Shown: piece by piece, positions 55,975 through 64,000 of the stretch
Position numbering within the stretch: position 1 is the stretch's first letter
Layout of the letters: the number at the start of each line of letters is the position of its first letter
NCBI RefSeq assembly: GCF_040047665.1
Contig: NZ_CP157355.1
Coordinates: forward strand, 868,001-932,000
DNA length: 64,000 nt
Direction of reading: 5' to 3'
Source: Chitinibacter sp. FCG-7
Lineage (GTDB): Bacteria > Pseudomonadota > Gammaproteobacteria > Burkholderiales > Chitinibacteraceae
Translations under genes and position numbers: made by a program
The notes under the pieces: model-generated
What the model saw: the letters and a program-made list of their open reading frames with translations, nothing else
What the model was told of the DNA's origin: nothing
The model's database searches: none

Positions 55975-57684
55975 GTGCCAAACAGGATTGCAGAGTGTGC
56001 CCCACTCGATTTATTGAAAAAGTACAGCTGGATTATCCTGCTCGCGACTACGCTTCTTATTCATGGTTCAAATCTATTCGCTTCGTGGCGCTTTGAAGAT
56101 GGATATCTACTTAATAATGCAGCACCTTACTCACCCTTGCTGTTCTTTGTTGATGCAGAGGTCTCCAGGCAATTTTCCTACGCCTATATCACGCCATGGC
56201 AAGGTGTCTTTTTTCACATTAGCGCTGCCATCAATACTCCATTCTGGTCTTATTTTTTGTTACTCACCATTATTTTTCTCTGCGCACTGTTAACCTATCA
56301 TTTATTAACACGCATTATTTCTCCTGAACTTTCACTTTTTGCTTGTTTATTTTTTCTACTCTCACCAGGAACTGTTGCCATTGCAGGCATGCTAATGACA
56401 GCCCATTATGCACTAGGGCTTTTATTCTTTCTCATCACTTTAGCTACATTCTCAAGCAAAAACAGAAGCCTCTATATGATTTCTGTCGTTTCTTTTGCTT
56501 TTGCCTGCCTATGCAAAGAAATATACATCCCGCTGCCGATTGCATTATTTTTCATATTTAATGGAAACTTGAAAAATCGCATAATAAAAACAATGCCATT
56601 TATTTTGGCATTGGCAGTCTATTTCCTGTGGCGCTGGCATGTACTTGGTAGTTTTCTTGGGAGTACCGCTGGCAACAGTGGCTCCCCACTCCCTTGGGAA
56701 TCGTTTTTTTCGCAACTAGTGCAAGCTCTATTAGGACATGGAATTAGTGCATGGATACTGCTCACTATTATCGCATTTATCATATTTTCATCCTTACGAA
56801 TGAAAATCATAAATACTCAACCCAACTTTTTCATCATTGCCACCTCTTTGGTACTGTTTCTAATTCCATTATTCGCAATACGTCGTTTCGGCTTTGATGG
56901 TCTAGCAACACGTTACGCATTCTTTCCTGCATGGGGATTAGCAATTGGATTGGCTTACTTATGTCACCACATGCAAAATACAAATAAAAACATCAGAACA
57001 CTGACCCCAATCGCCCTACTTATATTTCTTATTCCTTCCACATTCAATTACAAATCATTTTTAAATGAGGCAGCTCGACCAATGGAACAAGTATATCGGG
57101 CACTCGAATCGAGTTACAACAAAGAAACGCTCATCATTGTTCCTTCTTTCTCTGGAACAGAATATGTAGCTCATTACTCAGATCTGCAAGCAACAAACAA
57201 ACCAACTACATCAGCAAAACTGCTTAAAATTGAAGAAGATTTATTTTCCATCAACTCCAGTCAGACCGTACTAATTTATAACAACGAATGTAAATGCCTG
57301 AAAGATAATTACCTACAGGCAATTAAATTGCGAAATGATTTAATTAATGAACTACGTTCAGGGGTCGGTCGGCAATGGAAAGGGGAAGTAAAATTCGAAA
57401 TGGATCACTCTTTACATTCGGGCAAAGTAGTATGGCAATTCGAGCCATGGCGTGATGGACATTATGAGTTTCGCAGCGATTTTTTAAGTATTAATTTGCC
57501 TGCAGCAGGTAGTTCCCGTTTTGGAGGATCCTATGCTGCACGCCCATGGCGATTTTATATCCGTTATCGATCACCGCAAGGATGGGCAGTTCAAACGCCA
57601 TGGTTGCTGATGCCCATAGCTCATGACACAAAAGTAATATGGGATGAAAAACAATCATGTCATTCACCATGGTGTAAAAATTGA
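55975..57684 (+). CDS. Polytopic membrane protein, GT-C-like, A/T-rich
   Basis: 569 residues: roughly ten membrane helices (to about residue 355), then a soluble C-terminal domain of about 200 residues with tryptophan-rich motifs (VVWQFEPWRDGHYEFRSDF, RPWRFYIRYRSPQGWAVQTPW). The layout (helices plus extracytoplasmic domain, early loop with F-E-D) resembles GT-C glycosyltransferases, but I see no decisive catalytic motif. Start is GTG 55975 with AAAGGA 6 bases before. Base composition is clearly more A/T-rich than its neighbours, so recent transfer is likely. Confidence 0.7.
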   Translation: MPNRIAECAPLDLLKKYSWIILLATTLLIHGSNLFASWRFEDGYLLNNAAPYSPLLFFVDAEVSRQFSYAYITPWQGVFFHISAAINTPFWSYFLLLTIIFLCALLTYHLLTRIISPELSLFACLFFLLSPGTVAIAGMLMTAHYALGLLFFLITLATFSSKNRSLYMISVVSFAFACLCKEIYIPLPIALFFIFNGNLKNRIIKTMPFILALAVYFLWRWHVLGSFLGSTAGNSGSPLPWESFFSQLVQALLGHGISAWILLTIIAFIIFSSLRMKIINTQPNFFIIATSLVLFLIPLFAIRRFGFDGLATRYAFFPAWGLAIGLAYLCHHMQNTNKNIRTLTPIALLIFLIPSTFNYKSFLNEAARPMEQVYRALESSYNKETLIIVPSFSGTEYVAHYSDLQATNKPTTSAKLLKIEEDLFSINSSQTVLIYNNECKCLKDNYLQAIKLRNDLINELRSGVGRQWKGEVKFEMDHSLHSGKVVWQFEPWRDGHYEFRSDFLSINLPAAGSSRFGGSYAARPWRFYIRYRSPQGWAVQTPWLLMPIAHDTKVIWDEKQSCHSPWCKN

Positions 57685-57783
57685 ATAATTACTTGCAATC
57701 TCTTAATCGATAAGAACAAATATCACAGTGCAATTCAATTTTTAGCATTAGCAAATTAGTCAATTTTTCATCAAAGGCTTCAA

Positions 57784-58638
57784 ATGTTACCTTATCAATT
57801 ACTCAATGTCTTTGTCACCGACGATATCTGGTCGGGTAATCCGCTGGCGGTATTCAAGCCTGAGCATGATTTAAGCGACGAAACCATGCAGCAGCTGGCA
57901 CAGCAGATGAATCTGTCTGAGATTACCTTCGTTCGTCCCAGCACCACGCAGACGGCTGCCGATGCTGAGGTGCGGATTTTCACGCCCAGCTATGAAATGC
58001 CGTTTGCCGGGCACCCCACTTTGGGCACGGCGTTTGCGGTTGCTCAAGGGCAAGACACCGTGAAATTGGCGATGAAAGCGGGAGTTATTCCGGTGCAAGT
58101 GACGCCCGATCTGCTGACCTTAACCGCGAATACGCCCACATACCGCGATGCGCCAACGCATGCCGAGCTGGCAGAGGCGCTGAGTATCAATGCCATACAG
58201 ATCAGTGCTACCCCGCGCTTTGTCAATACCGGCACCGAGCAGTTGATTATTCCACTCGATAGCGCCGAGAGTGTGGCGCAATGCAGCCTGAATCTAGCGC
58301 TTTTCGAGCGCGTGGCCGCCAATAATGAAGGCCGCTCTGGCGCGCTGGTTTGGGCCTGGCAGGATGACACCGTGATTGCGCGTTATTTCTGGTCGCAACA
58401 CGGTCAAGCCGCCGAAGATTTTGGTACTGGGTCGGCGTGTGCAAATTTAGGCGGCTGGCTGCTGGCAGAAAATGCAGTGCTGCCTTTGCAACTGCAAATG
58501 GAACAGGGCCATGGCATTGGACGTATTGCCCGCTTGAGCTTATCCATCAAAGCAGACAGGCAGATACAGGTAGGGGGTAAGGTGCGCCAGATTGGGCGCG
58601 GCGAGTTTGATCTGGGTGGATACGTCGGAAGACGTTGA
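57784..58638 (+). CDS. PhzF-family isomerase/epimerase
   Basis: 284 residues with the two-half diaminopimelate-epimerase-like fold. NVFVTDDIWSGNPLAVF, catalytic E46 in NLSEITFV, FAGHPTLGTAF and FGTGSACANLGGW are typical of PhzF. No phenazine genes are near, so it is a general family member of unknown substrate. Preceded by a 99-base A/T-rich gap. Confidence 0.92.
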   Translation: MLPYQLLNVFVTDDIWSGNPLAVFKPEHDLSDETMQQLAQQMNLSEITFVRPSTTQTAADAEVRIFTPSYEMPFAGHPTLGTAFAVAQGQDTVKLAMKAGVIPVQVTPDLLTLTANTPTYRDAPTHAELAEALSINAIQISATPRFVNTGTEQLIIPLDSAESVAQCSLNLALFERVAANNEGRSGALVWAWQDDTVIARYFWSQHGQAAEDFGTGSACANLGGWLLAENAVLPLQLQMEQGHGIGRIARLSLSIKADRQIQVGGKVRQIGRGEFDLGGYVGRR

Positions 58639-58708
58639 AATAGGTCGGAATAGGTCGCCGAGGGGCTGCATTCACAATCCACTAGGCAGCGTGCGTCAGC
58701 GCTGCGTC

Positions 58709-59632
58709 TTATTCCTGTCGAGCGCTGCCCGCTGGCGGGGTGGCGGCTGAGGCACTTGGCGGCTTTGTACTGGCGCAGACAATCGCCGCCATCACACATA
58801 GCAGCGCCAGGCCATGCGCCACAGTGGCACTTTCCCCCAGAAAAATCATGGCATACAACATGGCCGCCACCGGCAAGGCGGCGGTAAACACCCCGGCTTG
58901 TTGCGCCGGAACATGCTGGATGCCTTTCATCCACAGCCAGAATGACCAGACACTGGCCGCCAGTCCATACCAGATGATCATTCCCCAGCCGGGTAAATCG
59001 ATCACGGCAAAATCAAACTGCCAGAGCGTGCCCAGACTCAAGGGCAGAATCAGCAACAAACCGATCAGATGCGTGTATGCACAAATCTCAATTGCCGCGA
59101 GCGACTGCGTCAGGCGGCGCGACAAAATAACGTAAATAGATTCACAGACCACGGCAGCGGCAATCAACGCATTGCCCAGCAGGGTGCTTGCGCCACCGCC
59201 ATCGGCTTGCGAGACATTGATCATCAACATGCCGATCACGGCCAGTACCACGGCCAGCACGGCACGGGCGTGCAGTTTTTCGCGCAGCACCAACCAGGAC
59301 AGCACGATCACCACCGCTGGGATGGTGCTGGTAATCACCCCGGCGGCCATGGCGCTGGTTTGCGTCAACCCGTAGAGCATCAGCAAAGTAAACAGAAACG
59401 TACCGAACAGTGCCTGCAAAAACAGTCCCAGCCATTGCCGTCGGCTGACTTGCTTCATCCGTGCAAGCCGGTAGTGCGGCAGCAGAAACGCCACGCCGAC
59501 CACAAAGCGCATCAGCGTAAACAGCAGCACCGGCACCACCATGACAATGGCTTTACCGATGCCGACATTGGCACCGACAAGCGCCATGGATGCGAGCAAA
59601 TACAGCGAGTAGCGATTGAAGTTCAAGGCCAT
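58709..59632 (-). CDS. EamA/DMT-family permease
   Basis: About 307 residues and ten membrane helices in two EamA repeats (LVGANVGIGKAIVMVVPVLLF in the first; LLGNALIAAAVVCESIYVILSRRL in the second). Members export or import small metabolites such as amino acids. The frame opens at 59713; I place the start at 59632 (MALNFNRYSLYLLA), where the first helix begins, but the upstream start is not ruled out. Convergent with the PhzF gene. Confidence 0.87.
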   Translation of the reverse strand: MALNFNRYSLYLLASMALVGANVGIGKAIVMVVPVLLFTLMRFVVGVAFLLPHYRLARMKQVSRRQWLGLFLQALFGTFLFTLLMLYGLTQTSAMAAGVITSTIPAVVIVLSWLVLREKLHARAVLAVVLAVIGMLMINVSQADGGGASTLLGNALIAAAVVCESIYVILSRRLTQSLAAIEICAYTHLIGLLLILPLSLGTLWQFDFAVIDLPGWGMIIWYGLAASVWSFWLWMKGIQHVPAQQAGVFTAALPVAAMLYAMIFLGESATVAHGLALLCVMAAIVCASTKPPSASAATPPAGSARQE

Positions 59633-59747
59633 GCCTATTTGAAGTAGAAAACTGGCGAAGTGGAAAACCAGCGAGAGAACGAACCTGAGGAAGCGGTGAG
59701 TACCAGCAGGCACTCACCGACAGAGATAGCAGCGTCAGTGACCGTGT

Positions 59748-60464
59748 TTATGCGTGGGCGCTGCTTTCCAGATACGCCGCACGCACTTCCGGGCTGGCGA
59801 GCAATTCTTTGCCCGTACCGCTGAGCACAATTTCGCCATGCTGCAAGACATAGCCACGATGGGCAATGCGCAGCGCATGGTGGGCATTTTGCTCGACCAG
59901 CATAATGGTCATGCCGTCACGCTCGTTCAGCTCGCGGATAATATTGAATACCTGCTTGATATACAGTGGCGCTAGCCCCAGCGATGGCTCATCGAGCAGC
60001 AGCACCTTGGGCCGACTCATCAGCGCGCGGCCAATGGCCAGCATTTGCTGCTCGCCACCGGATAAAGTCCCGGCCCGCTGCTCCAGCCTTTGCTGCAAAA
60101 TCGGAAACATGCCGTAAATCCGCTGCAAATCGGCCTCAAAATGCGCAGGATCACTAAAAATGCTGCCCATTTGCAGGTTTTCCAGCACGCTCATGCGCGA
60201 AAAAATATGCCGCCCTTCCGGCACCAGCGCCAAGCCGGTACGGGCAATATCATGCGTGTGATGGCGACTGATATCCTGCCCCAGAAAACTGATGCTGCCC
60301 GCCGATGCACGCGGCTTGCCAAACAGGGTATTCATCAGCGTTGATTTGCCAGCACCATTGGCACCAATCAGCGTGACAATCTCCCCCTCCTGCACATCAA
60401 GAGTCACGCCGCGCAAAGCATGAATCGCGCCGTAGTGCGCATGAACATCTGTATATTGGAGCAT
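59748..60464 (-). CDS. livF: Branched-chain amino-acid ABC transporter ATPase LivF
   Basis: 238 residues. Walker A GANGAGKST, signature LSGGEQQM, Walker B VLLLDEPSLGLAPLYIKQVF and switch H (VEQNAHHAL). The LGLAP segment is typical of LivF. Start shares one base with the livG stop. Last gene of the liv operon. Confidence 0.95.
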   Translation of the reverse strand: MLQYTDVHAHYGAIHALRGVTLDVQEGEIVTLIGANGAGKSTLMNTLFGKPRASAGSISFLGQDISRHHTHDIARTGLALVPEGRHIFSRMSVLENLQMGSIFSDPAHFEADLQRIYGMFPILQQRLEQRAGTLSGGEQQMLAIGRALMSRPKVLLLDEPSLGLAPLYIKQVFNIIRELNERDGMTIMLVEQNAHHALRIAHRGYVLQHGEIVLSGTGKELLASPEVRAAYLESSAHA

Positions 60465-61300
60465 CAGGCCGCCTCTTCTTCTGTCGTATCCTCGATTTCT
60501 TCTTCGCCCAGATAGGCTTTGATGACTTCGGGATTATTCTGGATTTGCTCTGGAGTGCCTTCGGCGATTTTATTGCCAAAATTCAAGACGCAAATATGAT
60601 CCGATACTTTCATCACGACATTCATATCGTGCTCGATCAGCATCACGCCTTTGTGATGTTCGCGTGTCAGATACAGCAGCAAATCATTGAGCTCGGCCGA
60701 TTCGCGCGGATTGAGCCCCGCTGCGGGTTCATCCAAACAAATCAGCAGTGGATCAACACATAATGCACGGGCGATTTCGACGCGACGCTGTGTACCGTAA
60801 GAGAGATTGCCGGTTGGCATATTGGCAATATCGCGTAGCTTCAGACGGGTGAGCCACATTTCGGCTTTTTCCATCGCCGCCTCGCTCGCTTGCCGGTAGG
60901 AGGCCAACCCCAGCAGGCCAGCCAGTGAAAAGCGGGATGCTTTTTGCAATGCGTTATGCTGCGCCACAATCAGGTTTTCCAGCACCGTCATATTGGGAAA
61001 CAGGCGGATATTCTGAAAAGTGCGCACGACACTGGCCTTGCGTGCAACCAGATGCGAGGGCATTTTTTCCAGCAACAGCGCGCCGTGCTCCGGGTGATTC
61101 ATTTGCACGCTGCCGGTTGTGGGTTTGTAAAAGCCGGTCAGGCAATTGAAAAAGGTTGTTTTCCCTGCGCCATTGGGACCGATAATCGAGGTGATTTTGC
61201 CCCCCTCTATCCCCAGTGACAGATCGTTGATGGCCGTTAAACCGCCAAAACGCATCGTCAGGTTTTTCACTTCAAGCAGATGGCTTTGTTGATCGCTCAT
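60464..61300 (-). CDS. livG: Branched-chain amino-acid ABC transporter ATPase LivG
   Basis: 278 residues. Walker A GPNGAGKTT, LivG-type insert TGFYKPTTGSVQ, RTFQNIRLFPNMTVLEN, signature LSYGTQRRVEIARAL and Walker B LICLDEPAAGLNP. An acidic C-terminal tail (EEEIEDTTEEEAA) is added. ATGA overlap with livM. Confidence 0.95.
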   Translation of the reverse strand: MSDQQSHLLEVKNLTMRFGGLTAINDLSLGIEGGKITSIIGPNGAGKTTFFNCLTGFYKPTTGSVQMNHPEHGALLLEKMPSHLVARKASVVRTFQNIRLFPNMTVLENLIVAQHNALQKASRFSLAGLLGLASYRQASEAAMEKAEMWLTRLKLRDIANMPTGNLSYGTQRRVEIARALCVDPLLICLDEPAAGLNPRESAELNDLLLYLTREHHKGVMLIEHDMNVVMKVSDHICVLNFGNKIAEGTPEQIQNNPEVIKAYLGEEEIEDTTEEEAA

Positions 61301-62589
61301 TTTTCTACTCCAGCGAGCACTTTGCTCGGCTCACGACGAGAAATCAGTCCGCCCGGTTTCCAGACCATGATCAGTATCATTGCGGCACCGAACAGCAACA
61401 TCCGGTATTCGGAGAAATCACGCCCCAACTCGGGCAAGATCACCAGCAAGCTGGCGGCGATCACAACGCCAAACTGGCTCCCCATACCGCCTAGCACCAC
61501 AATCGCCAAAATGGTCGCCGATTCGGAGAAAACAAAGCTCTCTGGCGAAATAAAACCCTGCCGTGCCGCAAAAAACACCCCGGCAAAGCCGCCCAGCATG
61601 GCGCCAATCGCAAACGCAGATAGTTTGACATTGGTGACATTCATGCCCAGCGCCTTGCAAGCGACCTCGTCTTCACGCACCGCCTCCCAGGCCAGCCCGA
61701 CTGGTAATTTGCGCAGCCGTGCAATAAACAGATTGGTCAGCAAAGCCAGTACCAGAATCAGGTAGTACAGAAAAATCACCCGATGCTCGCTGGCGTATTC
61801 CAGACCGAAGAATGACGCAAAAGTCGCGCCATCATCGCTATCAGGCTTGAACGGCAGACCAAAAAAGCTTGGGCGTTCAATCGAGCCAATACCATTGGGG
61901 CCACCGGAAAATTCGGTCCAGTTAATCAGGATGACACGGATAATCTCGCCAAAACCCAGCGTCACAATCGCAAGGTAGTCACCGCGCAAGCGCAAGGTGG
62001 GCCAGCCCAGTAAAATCCCGAACAGGGCAGCAAGCGCTCCGGCAACGGGCAGGGTTTCCCAGAAATTCCAACCAAACTGCGTCGACAACAGCGCATAGCT
62101 ATACGCCCCAACGGCATAAAAAGCGACATAACCCAGATCAAGCAACCCGGCGAGCCCAACAACGACATTCAGCCCCCAACCCAGCATGACGTAGATCAGC
62201 ACAGTGGTGGCGGTATCCACCACGTAGCGGTTATCGGAAAAAGCAATCGGCAGCACCAGCGAAAACCCGAGCAGGCCGTAGCCCAGCCACTTCAGCCAGG
62301 GTCGTGGTGTAGCAAGCTCTAGCGTGCGGGTACGCTGACGCGTCAGACGCTTGAGCTTGAATTGGTCAATGGCAAACTGCAGCGCCAATCGCCCGAAAAA
62401 CATCGTTGCAACAAAAGCGAGCAACCACGGCCAGCGGGTGGCCACCATCAATTTGCCACCTGCATCGACGGTATGCAGACCGATCATCGGTATACCGAGC
62501 AAAATCGCAATCAGCGCAACATTGGTCGCATCCTTGAGCCGCTCGGTGAGCGTGACTGTATGTGTTCTGGCCTGAAATGTTGTCATCAC
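61297..62589 (-). CDS. livM: Branched-chain amino-acid ABC transporter permease LivM
   Basis: 430 residues and about ten helices; GLNVVVGLAGLLDLGYVAFYAVGAYSYALL and VTLGFGEIIRVILINW plus the EAA-like loop WEAVREDEVACKALGMNVTNVKLSAFAIGA are LivM marks. A hydrophilic N-terminal part with two helices extends it beyond short homologues, as in E. coli LivM. ATGA overlap with livH. Confidence 0.95.
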   Translation of the reverse strand: MMTTFQARTHTVTLTERLKDATNVALIAILLGIPMIGLHTVDAGGKLMVATRWPWLLAFVATMFFGRLALQFAIDQFKLKRLTRQRTRTLELATPRPWLKWLGYGLLGFSLVLPIAFSDNRYVVDTATTVLIYVMLGWGLNVVVGLAGLLDLGYVAFYAVGAYSYALLSTQFGWNFWETLPVAGALAALFGILLGWPTLRLRGDYLAIVTLGFGEIIRVILINWTEFSGGPNGIGSIERPSFFGLPFKPDSDDGATFASFFGLEYASEHRVIFLYYLILVLALLTNLFIARLRKLPVGLAWEAVREDEVACKALGMNVTNVKLSAFAIGAMLGGFAGVFFAARQGFISPESFVFSESATILAIVVLGGMGSQFGVVIAASLLVILPELGRDFSEYRMLLFGAAMILIMVWKPGGLISRREPSKVLAGVEK

Positions 62590-63500
62590 ACTTTCTCCAC
62601 TTCAGGACGGCCCAGCAAACCGCTAGGGCGGAACATCAGCACCAGAATCAGCAGTGCAAACCCGGCCACATCCTTGTATTCCGGCGAGTAGTAGGCGCTC
62701 CAGAATGATTCAAGCATGCCAATGATCAAACCACCCAGCACAGCCCCCGGCAAGGAACCAATCCCGCCCAGTACCGCAGCGGTAAACGCCTTGAGCCCGG
62801 CCACAAAACCGATAGCAAAATCAACCACGCCGTAATAAATCGTGACCATGACGCCAGCAATCGCCGCCAACGCTGCGCCCAGCATAAAGGTCAGGGAAAT
62901 GGTGCGGTCTACATTAACCCCCAGCAAGGCGGTCATTGTCTGATCCTGCTCGCAGGCGCGCTGCTGACGCCCGAATGAAGTGCGGGTAATGAGGTAGGTA
63001 AAGATCGCCAGCAGGATCACCGTCACTACAATAATCATCAGCTGGGTATAGGAGAGAAACACGGTAAAGCCATCAAAAGTGAACAGATTAAACTGCCCCG
63101 GCATCATGTCGGCAATCGGTTTGACACGGGCGCCCTGGGTCAGCTGAACCATATTTTGCAGAAAAATCGACATGCCGATGGCTGAAATCAGTGGTGCCAG
63201 GCGTGGAGCGGTACGCAAGGGGCGATAAGCCACCCGCTCGACAGACCAGCCGTACACGGCAGTAAACGCCATCACCACCAGCAAGGTCACCATCAGCGCC
63301 AGCGGCACCGCGCTGATACCCAGCGCAGCCAGTAAAGTAATTACCGTCACGGAGATAATGGCCGCAACCATATAAATATCACCGTGGGCAAAATTGATCA
63401 TCCCGATAATGCCGTACACCATGGTGTAACCCAGCGCGATCAGGCCATACACCGAACCCAGTGTCAGCCCGTTGATGAGCTGTTGAATAAATTGTCCCAC
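62586..63500 (-). CDS. livH: Branched-chain amino-acid ABC transporter permease LivH, GTG start
   Basis: 304 residues, about eight helices. QQLINGLTLGSVYGLIALGYTMVYGIIGMINFAHGDIYM is the family N-terminus, and the EAA loop RQQRACEQDQTMTALLGVN contacts the ATPases. I use GTG 63500, 8 bases after AGAGG, because relatives begin at this point; the open frame reaches 63530. Confidence 0.94.
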   Translation of the reverse strand: MGQFIQQLINGLTLGSVYGLIALGYTMVYGIIGMINFAHGDIYMVAAIISVTVITLLAALGISAVPLALMVTLLVVMAFTAVYGWSVERVAYRPLRTAPRLAPLISAIGMSIFLQNMVQLTQGARVKPIADMMPGQFNLFTFDGFTVFLSYTQLMIIVVTVILLAIFTYLITRTSFGRQQRACEQDQTMTALLGVNVDRTISLTFMLGAALAAIAGVMVTIYYGVVDFAIGFVAGLKAFTAAVLGGIGSLPGAVLGGLIIGMLESFWSAYYSPEYKDVAGFALLILVLMFRPSGLLGRPEVEKV

Positions 63501-63650
63501 TGTGTCCACCTCTCTATGGATTCGCGGCAAATCCTGATCATCATCAAAGCGGCTCTACCCAAATCCTGCCACGATGACTAGGGTGGCGGGTTTATCGGCT
63601 GATGAATGTATCCGGTTTGCTCGCTGGATTTTATTTCCAGAAATAAGCTG

Positions 63651-63689
63651 ATCAGGGCTGCCACGGTGTTGACCGGCTGCAGCCCTGAT
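63651..63689 (-). promoter_or_regulatory. Hairpin in the livK-livH gap
   Basis: ATCAGGGCTGC (63651-63661) pairs with GCAGCCCTGAT (63679-63689), 11 bp without mismatch and a 17-base loop. It lies 9 bases after the livK stop and lacks a T run, so it probably stabilises livK mRNA or reduces read-through into livHMGF. Confidence 0.6.
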
Positions 63690-63697
63690 ACCGGGTC

Positions 63698-64000
63698 TTA
63701 TTTCACCGCTTCGTACTTATTGCCTTTCCATTGGTAAACAACAAAAGCCGGCACTTTCAAATCGCCTTTGGCATCAAATGACATTTTGCCAACGACGGTA
63801 TTAAAGCTGCCGCCCGCCAATGCCTTGCGCAAATCGTTGTATTTCACGCTTTTGGCCGTAGTGGCTGCTTGTTGGAAAAGCTGCATGGCCGCATACGCGT
63901 ACAGCACATAGCCATCGGGCTCAACCTTGGCGGCACGGAAACGTTTCACCACATCGGCCGCAGCCGGATTGGCACGTGAATCAGGCGCAAAAGTGAACAG
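63698..64000 (-). CDS. livK: Branched-chain amino-acid ABC transporter substrate-binding protein, C-terminal part
   Basis: The last 100 residues of a periplasmic binding protein; the frame stays open to the window edge (reading LFTFAPDSRANPAAADVVKRF). PDGYVLYAYAAMQLFQQAA and VVGKMSFDAKGDLKVPAFVVYQWKGNKYEAV are typical of LivK-type Peripla_BP_6 proteins. The N-terminus and signal peptide lie outside the window. Expected to be the first and most abundant product of the liv operon. Confidence 0.92.
   Translation of the reverse strand: MFTFAPDSRANPAAADVVKRFRAAKVEPDGYVLYAYAAMQLFQQAATTAKSVKYNDLRKALAGGSFNTVVGKMSFDAKGDLKVPAFVVYQWKGNKYEAVK

Noticed and set aside
58639..58708. Direct repeat AATAGGTCG-AATAGGTCG after the PhzF gene
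   Set aside because: Two copies of 9-10 bases only; too short to call a repeat element and no CRISPR-like pattern.
58404..58934. 176-residue minus-strand frame between phzF-like and EamA genes
   Set aside because: It overlaps both recognised genes in other frames; the product has scattered cysteine and arginine residues and no family pattern.

Overview
The window looks like the chromosome of a flagellated, free-living betaproteobacterium. The best fit is the order Neisseriales (Chitinibacter/Deefgea-like); this comes from gene order and protein character, not from a database search. Pointers are a complete 14-gene nuo operon followed by a DUF2818 gene, secG-tpiA just upstream of nuoA, DUF3579 beside argF, and a flagellar flg cluster with sigma-54-like promoters. 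No phage, insertion sequence or CRISPR array is visible, and no gene-free stretch exceeds 300 bases.

Layout. 1-3190 (minus): thrS-infC-rpmI-rplT, the translation operon. 3244-3474: tRNA-Val(GAC) with its own promoter and terminator. 3512-18363 (minus): nuoA to nuoN plus DUF2818, a full proton-pumping complex I. 18516-19592 (minus): secG and tpiA. 19771-23513 (plus): pstSCAB phosphate uptake, without phoU. 23627-24836 (minus): an SDR reductase and DUF3579. 25085-27919 (plus): argF, a LeuE-type exporter and argG. 27978-31309 (plus): DUF2788, ppnP, yajQ, a PAS-GGDEF diguanylate cyclase and a 51-residue DUF3149 membrane peptide. 31340-36567 (minus): a GT39-type membrane glycosyltransferase, rpmE, rho, trxA, radA. 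36629-47656 (minus): flgBCDEFGHI and flgJKL, which the sequence splits into two transcription units by a terminator followed at once by a second sigma-54-like promoter. 59748-64000 (minus): a branched-chain amino-acid ABC transporter (livF, G, M, H and the C-terminal part of livK).

The most interesting region is 47910-55754. A minus-strand run (DUF350, SPFH-SHOCT protein, GFA-type zinc protein, DUF6404, tandem-DUF4178 zinc-ribbon protein, a 56-residue serine-rich predicted lipoprotein, AdoMet decarboxylase) faces a plus-strand pair (membrane-embedded aminopropyltransferase and a Tat-targeted FAD oxidoreductase). Several neighbours overlap by 1-4 bases, so translation is probably coupled. Together they look like a polyamine-making or polyamine-modifying system attached to the cell envelope; its function is, as far as I know, not established. 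Beyond it lie an A/T-rich multi-spanning membrane protein gene that may be imported, a PhzF-family gene and an EamA-type permease.

Several starts were moved from the longest open frame using ribosome-binding sites and family N-termini (infC, nuoD, secG, pstS, DUF3579, yajQ, flgI, flgB, SPFH, DUF6404, the FAD oxidoreductase, EamA permease, livH).
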